This document shows positions 25,688 to 33,317 of a DNA stretch of 52,357 bases, piece by piece. This DNA comes from an uncultured beta proteobacterium (GTDB taxonomy: Bacteria > Pseudomonadota > Gammaproteobacteria > Burkholderiales > Burkholderiaceae_C): assembly GCA_903886275.1 (NCBI GenBank), contig CAISLN010000120.1, forward strand, positions 1 through 52,357, in the 5' to 3' direction. Under the pieces are notes generated by a model. That model was not told the origin of the DNA, did not search any database, and saw nothing but the letters and a program-made list of their open reading frames with translations. Numbering within the stretch: position 1 is the stretch's first letter; each line of letters begins with the position of its first letter. The translations under genes were made by a program, and so were the position numbers.

Positions 25688-27439
25688 TTAAAAAGTTTCC
25701 CATTCTTCCTCGCCACTGGTCTGCGCGGCCTTGGCGGCAAGCGTCGGCAGGGGCTTGGGCGCTGCGTGTGCCACTGCCTTAAAGGGCTTGGCTAGTACCT
25801 GCGGCTTGGCCTGGGACCGGGGGACGGCATGCTGGCGGGGTTGGCTAAAGGCAGCACGCACGGCGCTCTTGCTGGGGCTGGACGAATGGCCCAGCGCATC
25901 AAGCTTGAATACCGAAACCACCTGAACCAAGTCGCCGGCCTGCGCTTTGAGGCTGCTGGCAGCCGCGGCCATTTGTTCGACCAGGGCCGCGTTTTGCTGC
26001 GTCGCGTGGTCCATTTGTGTCACCGCCTCGCCCACCTGCGCAACGCCAGATGACTGCTCACCGCTGGCTGCGGCGATCTCTCCCATGATGTCGGTCACCC
26101 GGCGTATGGCAGCCACCACCTCGGTCATGGTGACGCCGGCCTTATCGACCAGGGCCACGCCCTGCTCCACCCGCTCCACACTGGCGCCAATCAGACTCTT
26201 GATTTCCCGGGCCGCCTCGGCCGAACGCCCGGCCAGCGAACGCACTTCGGACGCGACCACCGCAAAACCGCGCCCCTGCTCACCGGCGCGCGCCGCCTCC
26301 ACCGCCGCATTGAGCGCCAAGATGTTGGTCTGAAAGGCGATGCCGTCGATGACGCCAATGATGTCGGCAATCTTGCGCGAACTCTCGTTGATGCCCTGCA
26401 TGGTCTGTACCACTTGGCCCACCACCTCGCCGCCCTGCACCGCCACCGTGGAGGCGTTGAGCGCCAACTGGTTGGCCTGGCTTGCGCTGTTGGCGTTTTG
26501 CTTGACCTGCGCGCCCAGCTCTTCCATGCTGGCTGCCGTCTGCTCCAGGGCGCTGGCCTGGCTCTCGGTGCGGGCCGACAGATCGTGGTTGCCCTGGGCA
26601 ATTTCAGCCGAGGCGGTAGCCACCCCTTCGGAGCCTTCGCGCACATGGGAGACCACCCGCACCAGCCCGATCTGCATCTCCTTGAGGGCCGCCAGCAACA
26701 GACCGGTTTCGTTCTGGCCCTGTGCCTCAAACGCCAGCGTCAGGTCACCGGCGGCAACGGCACGCGCGACCGCCACCGCTTGGTGCAAGGGCTGGGTCAC
26801 GGCACTTGTGATCACCACCGCTGCCACCAGGGCCACCAACAGGGCCACCGCGCCCGACAGCAACAGCGTGCTGCGGATCTGGTTGATGGCGTTGGCGGCA
26901 TCGAGCTTGGCGGCCTGGATTTGCACCTCCTGAAACTTGATCATGGCGTCAATCGCGTCGAAGTACCGGCTCTCCAGCGGAGCCATTTCGGCCTGCAGCC
27001 CGATTTTGGCCAGCTCCTGCGCGCCAGAAGAGGCTTGGGCGGTAAAGCGCTCACTCAAGGGCAGGTACTGCATGCGCACCGCCTCCAATGCCTTAAGCAG
27101 GGCCATCCCCTGCTCCGACTTGAAGGTCGGGCCCAACTTGGCCAGCAGCTCGGAATTGTCTTTTTGCAGACCGACAATCGTCTGTGCGGCCTTCTTGACC
27201 TCGTCCGAGTCCGACAGCAGCAGCAGGTCGCGCTGTAGGCGGGCGGACTCCTTGACCTTGTCATTGAGCGTATGCAGGGCGCTGATCTTGGGGTAGCGGT
27301 TGCCCACCACATTGTCAAAGGCCTGCGCGGCGACCGTGGCCTTGTAAAAGCTCAGTCCGCCCATCAACACGATCAACAGGCCGAGCAGGCCAAAGCCCAG
27401 CTTCAACAGCGTGGCGATCTTGATATTTGAAACTTTCAT
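25688..27439 (-). CDS. methyl-accepting chemotaxis protein
   Basis: 583 residues. TM1 (~12-32), a four-helix-bundle periplasmic sensor (~35-190), TM2 (~191-213), HAMP (~214-266) and a coiled-coil signalling domain with the hairpin tip IADIIGVIDGIAFQTNILAL and following NAAVEAARAGEQGRGFAVVA. After an Ala/Lys/Pro-rich linker the protein ends EEEWETF, a WETF-type pentapeptide that tethers the adaptation enzymes CheR and CheB. The ligand is unknown. A FIST gene lies 18 bp upstream on the same strand, so the receptor and FIST protein are probably cotranscribed. Confidence 0.95.
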   Translation of the reverse strand: MKVSNIKIATLLKLGFGLLGLLIVLMGGLSFYKATVAAQAFDNVVGNRYPKISALHTLNDKVKESARLQRDLLLLSDSDEVKKAAQTIVGLQKDNSELLAKLGPTFKSEQGMALLKALEAVRMQYLPLSERFTAQASSGAQELAKIGLQAEMAPLESRYFDAIDAMIKFQEVQIQAAKLDAANAINQIRSTLLLSGAVALLVALVAAVVITSAVTQPLHQAVAVARAVAAGDLTLAFEAQGQNETGLLLAALKEMQIGLVRVVSHVREGSEGVATASAEIAQGNHDLSARTESQASALEQTAASMEELGAQVKQNANSASQANQLALNASTVAVQGGEVVGQVVQTMQGINESSRKIADIIGVIDGIAFQTNILALNAAVEAARAGEQGRGFAVVASEVRSLAGRSAEAAREIKSLIGASVERVEQGVALVDKAGVTMTEVVAAIRRVTDIMGEIAAASGEQSSGVAQVGEAVTQMDHATQQNAALVEQMAAAASSLKAQAGDLVQVVSVFKLDALGHSSSPSKSAVRAAFSQPRQHAVPRSQAKPQVLAKPFKAVAHAAPKPLPTLAAKAAQTSGEEEWETF

Positions 27440-27457
27440 GGCTTCTCCAACGCATCT

Positions 27458-28708
27458 TTAAGTTGTGAATACGGTCAGCACACCGGTGTAGCCATACAGG
27501 TGGTCGTAGGCGATTTCTCCATCGGCAAAAAACCCCACCAGCGGCACATCCCCCAGTGCCTTGCGCACCAGCTGCATCTCGGCGCTGGGTCCGCCAAAGT
27601 GCGGCCCACCGCGGCCGGCGCAGCTCACATACACGGCACCGGCAATGCGCCTTGCCGGATGCGGGGCCGACTCCAGCCCGGCCTCGGTCAGCGCCGTGGC
27701 CGTCTGCAGCGGCATCTCAGCGGGCTCCAGCTCCTCGCGGATTTCGGCGCATACGCGCATCAGGTCGGCGCGGGCCGCCTGCATATTGCGCTGGCAAAAG
27801 GCCATGCGGCTGCCGCTTGGTACCAGGTCGGCCACGGCCACACCCCGGCGCACCGGGTCCAGGCCGATGATGTGGCGCACCGTGACATCATTGCCAAAGT
27901 TGCCGGTCTGGCGCACCGGCTCGCCGCCCGTTCCGGCCAGTCCCACCAGGGTGGCGCGCACGGCCTGCAAGGCCTCCTGCGGCTGATCCAGCGAGATCTG
28001 CAAATCGGCCAGCAGCATGTCCAGCGCGGGCTGACCATCGAGCTCCAACAACAGGTTGTGGTCAGACGCGGTAATGGTGCGGGCAGGTGACACCGGCTTG
28101 CAACCCTGGGTCACGCGCGACACCAATCCGACGGCGGGACCAAAGGCCACGCCACTCATGCCACCGCTGAAAACGCCCCTGGCCGCTCCCTGGCCGCTGA
28201 TGTTGCCGTCGCCCGCCACCGCAAACTGCACGCTGGCCGAGCGACTGGAGGACAGACCACCAAACAGGAAGCCTGCATCCGTGCGATGCGCCAGCTCCAA
28301 CACCAGCTCGCCAATGTCCGGTGTGGCCCCATCGGCATGCACCAAGGCGCTGTGCATCTCAAATCCCAGGCCCAACGGCGCCACGCCAGAAAACACCCGG
28401 TACTGGTCACTGGGCAGCTCCAGCAGCATCACGGCCAGGGCCGGTTCATCAAAGTACTCCACATTGTTGGAACTGATGCCCACGCCCACGGTGCCCGACC
28501 AGTCGGTGATCAGCGCCAGCTCGGCGCTGAGGTAATCCAGGATGTCTTGCGCCTGGCGTGCGTAGTGGTCGGTGATGTAGAGCAGTGCCAGCGTAGGGCT
28601 GCTAGCGTAACCATGCAGGGCCATCTGCGCGCGCAACTGCGCCAGCACCAAAGCGGCGGCCATTTGCCACTGGGGATGCGTGGCGTGGCCATAGGGAAAA
28701 AGCTTCAT
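27458..28708 (-). CDS. FIST N/FIST C domain sensory protein
   Basis: 416 residues. It contains the FIST N pattern (ILDYLSAELALITDWSGTVG, later DAGFLFGGLSSSRS) and the FIST C part with YVSCAGRGGPHFG and PLVGFFADGEIAYDHLYGYT. FIST domains are predicted to bind small ligands and occur with chemoreceptors, kinases and cyclases. The ATG at 28708 gives MKLFPYGHATHPQW as the family start; upstream codons belong to the phaM overlap and are Arg/Pro-rich. It is probably cotranscribed with the chemoreceptor downstream. Confidence 0.88.
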   Translation of the reverse strand: MKLFPYGHATHPQWQMAAALVLAQLRAQMALHGYASSPTLALLYITDHYARQAQDILDYLSAELALITDWSGTVGVGISSNNVEYFDEPALAVMLLELPSDQYRVFSGVAPLGLGFEMHSALVHADGATPDIGELVLELAHRTDAGFLFGGLSSSRSASVQFAVAGDGNISGQGAARGVFSGGMSGVAFGPAVGLVSRVTQGCKPVSPARTITASDHNLLLELDGQPALDMLLADLQISLDQPQEALQAVRATLVGLAGTGGEPVRQTGNFGNDVTVRHIIGLDPVRRGVAVADLVPSGSRMAFCQRNMQAARADLMRVCAEIREELEPAEMPLQTATALTEAGLESAPHPARRIAGAVYVSCAGRGGPHFGGPSAEMQLVRKALGDVPLVGFFADGEIAYDHLYGYTGVLTVFTT

Positions 28709-28733
28709 AGGCGGCTCGCCAGGGGCGGGTGTC

Positions 28734-29333
28734 TCACTTGTTGGCGGTCTTGGCGGCAGGCTTTTTAGCGGGAGCCTTCTTGGCCGCAGGCTTTGGGGTA
28801 GCGGCATCGGCGGCACCCTTGGCCATGCTGGCTGCCGCTTGCGTGGAGACCTCTTGCAAGGCCGTGGCGGCAATTTGCTGGAACTGCGTGGTCAACGCAC
28901 CCCACAGCTCCATCGGGTCCACCATGGCAGCGCCTGCGGGAGCGTCGCCATCGGTCGCGGCTGGCGCGGGCTTGGCTGCAGCGGCTGCTTGATGCACGCC
29001 GCTGGCCGATGCATCGGCGGCCTTGGGCTGGAAGGCACTGGCGATATCGCCCAGGTTGAAGTTCATGCCCTTGAGCGTGGCCAAGGTCATTCTCTGCACC
29101 TCCAACGCTTGAACGGTGGCGCTCAAGGCGCGGGAGTTTTGTTCTAGCCAGAACTGCACGTTCTTGAGCTCTTCAATGCGCTTGTCCAGCTCCTCCATGC
29201 TCAGCGTAGGTGCAACCCAGCTGCCCAGACTGGGCATCTGGGGAACGCTGGCACTGGCGCCCTTGGCAAGGTTTTGCAAAAAGTCAAAACCGGGAACAAA
29301 TTTGCCGAAGCCAGCGGTGTCTGAGTCGCTCAT
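28734..29333 (-). CDS. phaM: PhaM-type polyhydroxyalkanoate granule-associated protein
   Basis: 199 residues. The N-terminal half (FGKFVPGFDFLQNLAKGA, LSMEELDKRIEELKNVQFWL) matches PhaM of Ralstonia, which activates PHA synthase and links granules to the nucleoid. The C-terminus has histone H1-like PAAKKAPAKKPAAK repeats that bind DNA. An Ala-rich linker joins them. It implies that the organism makes PHB. It is 62 bp from exbD on the same strand, but is probably a separate unit. Confidence 0.88.
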   Translation of the reverse strand: MSDSDTAGFGKFVPGFDFLQNLAKGASASVPQMPSLGSWVAPTLSMEELDKRIEELKNVQFWLEQNSRALSATVQALEVQRMTLATLKGMNFNLGDIASAFQPKAADASASGVHQAAAAAKPAPAATDGDAPAGAAMVDPMELWGALTTQFQQIAATALQEVSTQAAASMAKGAADAATPKPAAKKAPAKKPAAKTANK

Positions 29334-29395
29334 GGTGTCTCCTGAAACGGATGAATATTGGGGTCAAATCGCAGTTGAACTGTACTCCATGCGGC

Positions 29396-29803
29396 CTACT
29401 CCGGCTCCGTCACAAAACCGATCTTGTGCACACCGGCGCGCTGGGCCGCAGCCATGGCGCGGGCCACCCGTTCATAGCGCACGGCCTTGTCGCCGCGTAT
29501 GTGCAGCTCGGGCTGCGGAACCTGAGCAGCAGCGCCAGCTAGGCGCGCTTGCAAGGCGTCGTCGCTGACGGGATCGGCGTTCCAAAAATAGGCGCCGCTG
29601 GCGTCCACGCTCAAACGTACCGTCTCGGGCTTGAGGGACTCGGGCTGGTTGGTGGCGCGCGGCAGCTCTATGGACACCGCATGCTGCATCACCGGAACGG
29701 TGATGATGAAGATGATCAGCAGCACCAGCATGACATCCACAAAGGGCGTCATGTTGATCTCGTTCATCACCTCGTCGGTGTCGTCCTGGGTACCGAAGGC
29801 CAT
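29396..29803 (-). CDS. exbD: ExbD biopolymer transport protein
   Basis: 135 residues. After a short N-terminus, MTPFVDVMLVLLIIFIITVP is the single membrane helix with the essential Asp in PFVDV. A periplasmic domain follows. With ExbB it uses proton flow to energise TonB. It lies 1 bp after exbB. Its operon partners tonB, the cytochrome and the PQQ enzyme suggest a dedicated energy unit for the receptor at 33318. Confidence 0.94.
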   Translation of the reverse strand: MAFGTQDDTDEVMNEINMTPFVDVMLVLLIIFIITVPVMQHAVSIELPRATNQPESLKPETVRLSVDASGAYFWNADPVSDDALQARLAGAAAQVPQPELHIRGDKAVRYERVARAMAAAQRAGVHKIGFVTEPE

Positions 29804-29804
29804 C

Positions 29805-30518
29805 TCAGTTCACCGGTTTGGAAGAACGCCCGGGCCCCACCCGCGCGCCGGTCACAAAGTAGGCGTGCAGGTCATGGGCAAAGCGGTTGAGCTTGGCGAT
29901 GACCTTCTTGTTGGCGCGCACCAAGGCGTTGTAACCCAGCACCGCTGGAATCGCCACGGCCAGGCCCAGGGCCGTCATGATCAGCGCCTCGCCAATCGGG
30001 CCTGCCACCTTGTCGATACTGGCCTGCCCGGCCATGCCTATGGCCATCAGCGCGTGGTAAATGCCCCAGACCGTACCGAACAAGCCAACAAAGGGAGCGG
30101 TGGAGCCGGCTGAGGCCAAAACGGCCAGCCCCGACTGCATGCGCGCCGTGCTGTCGTCCACGCTATTGCGCAAACTGCGCGTGACCCAGTCGCTGAAGTC
30201 AAAGCTTTCATGCAGTTCCGGCTGCTGCTTGGCGGCGTCGGGTTGCAAGTGGGCTGCGGCCTTTTGACCCTCCAGCGCCAGCGCCTGAAAGGGGCTGTCG
30301 GTACCGTCTCCCAAGGCCTGCAGGCCGGTGGCAAAGTCTTTGGCGTGCCAAAAGCCCTCGATCGCACCGGCCTGGGCCGACAGGCGGCGCAGGTCCAGCA
30401 AGCGAAACAAAATCACCAGCCAGGAGGCCAGCGACATGGCCAACAAAATCAGCAGCACGCTGCGCGTGACCCCATCGCCCTGGGCCCATACATTGACCAG
30501 ACCATAGCTCGTATTCAT
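29805..30518 (-). CDS. exbB: ExbB/MotA/TolQ-family proton channel subunit
   Basis: 237 residues with three membrane helices (VLLILLAMSLASWLVILF; then around APFVGLFGTVWGIYHAL; then GEALIMTALGLAVAIPAVLG). The conserved channel Thr/Gly residues are in the last two. ATG 30518 is preferred over 30599, which would overlap tonB by 70 bases. The gene follows tonB by 7 bp. Confidence 0.94.
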   Translation of the reverse strand: MNTSYGLVNVWAQGDGVTRSVLLILLAMSLASWLVILFRLLDLRRLSAQAGAIEGFWHAKDFATGLQALGDGTDSPFQALALEGQKAAAHLQPDAAKQQPELHESFDFSDWVTRSLRNSVDDSTARMQSGLAVLASAGSTAPFVGLFGTVWGIYHALMAIGMAGQASIDKVAGPIGEALIMTALGLAVAIPAVLGYNALVRANKKVIAKLNRFAHDLHAYFVTGARVGPGRSSKPVN

Positions 30519-30525
30519 TGCGCGC

Positions 30526-31197
30526 TCACTCCAAAACAAAATTGATGGGTACGGTAAACCACATGGCCTCGGCCACGCCGCCGCGTTTGCCCGGCACATA
30601 GCGCCAAGCCTTTACGGTGGCCAGTGCCGCCTGGTCCAGCCGGTCGAAGCCGCTGGAGACCTTGATCTCGGCCTTTTGCGCCGCGCCATCGGTGCCAATG
30701 AACACGCTGACCAGCACCCGGCCCTGTTCGTTGCGTTGGCGGCTGATGCGCGGGTATTCCTGCTTGGGGTTGTGCAGGTACTCGGCGTCGCTGGAGGGCA
30801 GTTCCACCTTGGGCGCAGCTACCGCTGCTGCCGGGGCTGCTGGCGCCACCGCCGCAGGCGCATGCACCACTCCCACCGGTGCAGTGGCAGAGGCGGTGGT
30901 GTCGGCTATGGCCAAGAGCGCAGGCGCAACAGTTTGAGCGGGCAGCGCAGGGCTGGGGCGCGGCGCGGCAACGGGCGCTTTGAGGCTGGGTGACGGATGG
31001 GGTGGTGGCTTGGGCGCAAGCGGCTTGGGCGGGGTCATGGGCTCGATAAACGCCACCGGCACCACCAACTCCTGGGCCTGCACCAGCACCCGCTGCAACA
31101 GGCCGGTCTGCAATGCCCACAGCACTATTGCGTGCAAGAGCAGCACGCACGCAGCAATGAAGTAACGCTGGTGGTGAAGCTTGTTGATGTTTTGCAT
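30526..31197 (-). CDS. tonB: TonB energy transducer
   Basis: 223 residues. An N-terminal anchor (FIAACVLLLHAIVLWAL) with the His needed for ExbB coupling, a Pro/Ala/Lys spacer (PPKPLAPKPPPHP), and a C-terminal TonB domain (EYPRISRQRNEQGRVLVSVF and AWRYVPGK) are visible. ATG 31197 (MQNINK) is used; 31215 is also possible. It delivers energy to outer-membrane receptors. No Fur-box-like sequence was seen upstream, which fits a role other than iron uptake. Confidence 0.93.
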   Translation of the reverse strand: MQNINKLHHQRYFIAACVLLLHAIVLWALQTGLLQRVLVQAQELVVPVAFIEPMTPPKPLAPKPPPHPSPSLKAPVAAPRPSPALPAQTVAPALLAIADTTASATAPVGVVHAPAAVAPAAPAAAVAAPKVELPSSDAEYLHNPKQEYPRISRQRNEQGRVLVSVFIGTDGAAQKAEIKVSSGFDRLDQAALATVKAWRYVPGKRGGVAEAMWFTVPINFVLE

Positions 31198-31311
31198 GGG
31201 ATCCAAGCGTCCCATTTTCACCTATGCGCAACTGCCGACTGGCCCGTCAGACGGTTGAGGTTAAAAAAGAGTCCATGCTTCCGTCCCACAACTGCCATGT
31301 GCATCCTGCCA

Positions 31312-31626
31312 TCAAGGCACTTCAGCCGTCACCTTGATCGCACTGAACCAGGCCGCAAGCTGCGCGATCTCCAAGTCGGTCAGTGGCTTGGCAATCATGT
31401 TCATCACTTCGTTCTGTCGCTTGCCGCTGCGGTAGTTGCGCAACTGCTCGCTCACATAAATGGCCTGCTGTCCGGCCAAATGGGGTGCATTGGGGAGTGC
31501 GGCGACACCGTTGTGACCATGGCAAAGGGCACAGGCCGTCTCGGCCTTTACGCGCCCTGCTATCACATCGTCGGCAAGGCTATGCAAGGCGGTGCACAGC
31601 AGAAATAAAAATAATAGTTTTTTCAT
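31312..31626 (-). CDS. small periplasmic class I c-type cytochrome
   Basis: 104 residues. Signal peptide MKKLLFLFLLCTALHSLA; heme motif CALCH at residues 32-36; a Met for the sixth ligand in NEVMNMIAKPL (~75-78); and the C-terminal helix LTDLEIAQLAAWF. It is likely the electron acceptor for the PQQ dehydrogenase, whose gene lies 89 bp upstream. ATG 31626 starts the signal peptide; upstream codons run into the terminator hairpin. Confidence 0.92.
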   Translation of the reverse strand: MKKLLFLFLLCTALHSLADDVIAGRVKAETACALCHGHNGVAALPNAPHLAGQQAIYVSEQLRNYRSGKRQNEVMNMIAKPLTDLEIAQLAAWFSAIKVTAEVP

Positions 31627-31636
31627 GGTGCATCTA

Positions 31637-31670
31637 TATAAAAAGACAAGGGGCTCCCCTAAGGAGCCCC
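31637..31670 (-). terminator. hairpin with T-tract between PQQ dehydrogenase and cytochrome genes
   Basis: On the minus strand, GGGGCTCC-TTAGG-GGAGCCCC (31670-31650) is an 8-bp perfect stem followed by TTGTCTTTTT. It is a strong rho-independent terminator form, 46 bases after the dehydrogenase stop and just before the cytochrome start. It may reduce, rather than stop, transcription into the cytochrome-tonB genes. Confidence 0.75.
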
Positions 31671-31715
31671 GCTTGGTTTGCCAACAAGGGCACAGGGCCC
31701 CTGCCTCATCTCGCA

Positions 31716-32990
31716 TTACATGCCGGCGTAGCTGATGCGGTAAATCGCACCGGCATAGTCGTCAGACACCAGAATGGAGCCATCTGGCAAATTGGCCACA
31801 TCCACCGGACGGGCCAGGGCGCGTCCCGTGACTTTGTCCAAGAAGCCATCGGCAAACACTTCAGACGCACCCGCATTGCCATCGGCCTTGATTGGCACAA
31901 AGTTGATCAGGTAGCCGCTGGCAACGGTGCGATTCCAGGAACCGTGCGACGCCACAAACAGACCATTTTGGTACTTCGCGGGGAAGGCCTTGCCGGTGTA
32001 ATGGGTCACGCCAAGCTGGGCCTGGTGCGCAGGAAATTCGACTTGCGGGAAGATGGCGCCGGCTGGCTCCTTCATGTCTTTCAGGTCGGTTGCTGCGGCA
32101 GAACCGGCCACCTTGAAGTGTCCGTTGAAGTAGGGAAATCCGAAGTGCTCGCCCGCCTTGGTGAGCTTGTTCAGCTCGCCCGGTGGGATGTCATCACCCA
32201 AGCCATCGACCTGGTTGTCGGTGGTCCAGATGTCACCCTTGGGTCCGATGGACAGGCCCGCCGGATTGCGCATGCCCTTGGAATACACCGTGCGACCGGT
32301 TCCGTCCAGACCGTTGAAACGCAGGACGCCACCGATGCCCAGTTCTTCAAACAGTGCCACTTTTTCAGCTGGCTGCACGTTGTAGGGCTGGCCCATGCTG
32401 ACGAAAATCTTGCCGTCTGCAGCCACCTTGCAAACCCGACCGGTGTGGTTGAAAGACTGCTCTTCCACGGGGATCAATTTGCCTTCTGGAACGACCACGC
32501 CAACCGCCACGTCCGGGCCTTCGTAGAAGTATTCAGCCGCGGGAAAATGCAGGATACGGTTTGATTCGGCAACAACCAAGAAACCATCTTTGGTGAAGCA
32601 CACACCGTTGGGGTTGCTGAACTTGATCGAAGGCGCAAAGGCCTTGACCTCGGTTGCCGCGTCGCCGTTGTTGCGGTTGGTCACAGCCCAAACATTGGTC
32701 TTGCGGGTACCGACGAAGAGCATGTTGGTGGAAGGTGCCACCGCCATGTAGCGGGCGTCCGGCACCACGGCATACAGGTCAATCTTGAAGCCGTCCGGCA
32801 GTTTGACTTTCTTCAGATTGGCACGAATCGCATCCGCATTTTTTCCTTCCTGGGCAATGGAAGGAATGTTCATATTGGTGGCGGTATTGCCCATACGCTG
32901 CAGCGTAGACAGGTTGGCGTCTTCGGCATGGGACCCTGTTGCGCTGAGGGCTGCAACAGCCAGAGCGAGCGACGTAAGTTTGATTTTCAC
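31716..32990 (-). CDS. PQQ-dependent sugar dehydrogenase (soluble GDH/sorbosone dehydrogenase type)
   Basis: 424 residues. Signal peptide MKIKLTSLALAVAALSATG (cleavage near SHA-ED). The six-bladed propeller pattern is visible: VKLPDGFKIDLYAVVPDARY near residue 62, NPNGVCFTKDGFLVVAES, GDIWTTDNQVDGLGDDIPPG (Ca/PQQ region) and FVASHGSWNRT. Such enzymes oxidise aldoses or similar sugars in the periplasm and pass electrons to cytochromes. Exact substrate unknown. It is divergent from the PqqU-like receptor and upstream of the cytochrome and tonB-exbB-exbD. Confidence 0.88.
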   Translation of the reverse strand: MKIKLTSLALAVAALSATGSHAEDANLSTLQRMGNTATNMNIPSIAQEGKNADAIRANLKKVKLPDGFKIDLYAVVPDARYMAVAPSTNMLFVGTRKTNVWAVTNRNNGDAATEVKAFAPSIKFSNPNGVCFTKDGFLVVAESNRILHFPAAEYFYEGPDVAVGVVVPEGKLIPVEEQSFNHTGRVCKVAADGKIFVSMGQPYNVQPAEKVALFEELGIGGVLRFNGLDGTGRTVYSKGMRNPAGLSIGPKGDIWTTDNQVDGLGDDIPPGELNKLTKAGEHFGFPYFNGHFKVAGSAAATDLKDMKEPAGAIFPQVEFPAHQAQLGVTHYTGKAFPAKYQNGLFVASHGSWNRTVASGYLINFVPIKADGNAGASEVFADGFLDKVTGRALARPVDVANLPDGSILVSDDYAGAIYRISYAGM

Positions 32991-33317
32991 AATTTTGCCT
33001 TTGCTTTATATGGTTGGGACTACCGTTTTGCTACGCTCTATCCAAACGAAAGATATTGAATAGAACTGCAACAAATATAAAAAGAACCGGCTATACAAGC
33101 GCAGAGGGTTAACCCGCGAAATGTCCCGCGACATCAAACAAACGCCCATCATTCTCCGCACAAGCACCTGCAATAAATTTCAAATTGAGAAAGTTTCCTG
33201 CATCAAGCCAGCGAGCCGGTGGGTTGGCCGCAGGCGCAGTCAAAATGCAGGTCATCCCGGAGACAAGCCACAGGCGCTGGGACGATTAAGCTCGAAGGCA
33301 ATTCCAATAAGGCATCC
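32991..33317. promoter_or_regulatory. divergent promoter region with two palindromes
   Basis: This 327-bp gap controls the dehydrogenase (minus) and receptor (plus). It holds GGGTTAACCC (33106-33115), a perfect 10-bp palindrome, and ATGTC-CCGC-GACAT (33121-33134), only five bases apart. The left part (33000-33095) is A+T-rich and suits promoters. No Fur-box-like or CRP-like match was seen by eye. Confidence 0.5.

Noticed and set aside
33106..33115. GGGTTAACCC as a Fur box for the TonB receptor
   Set aside because: It does not resemble the GATAATGATAATCATTATC consensus, and the context points to PQQ rather than iron.
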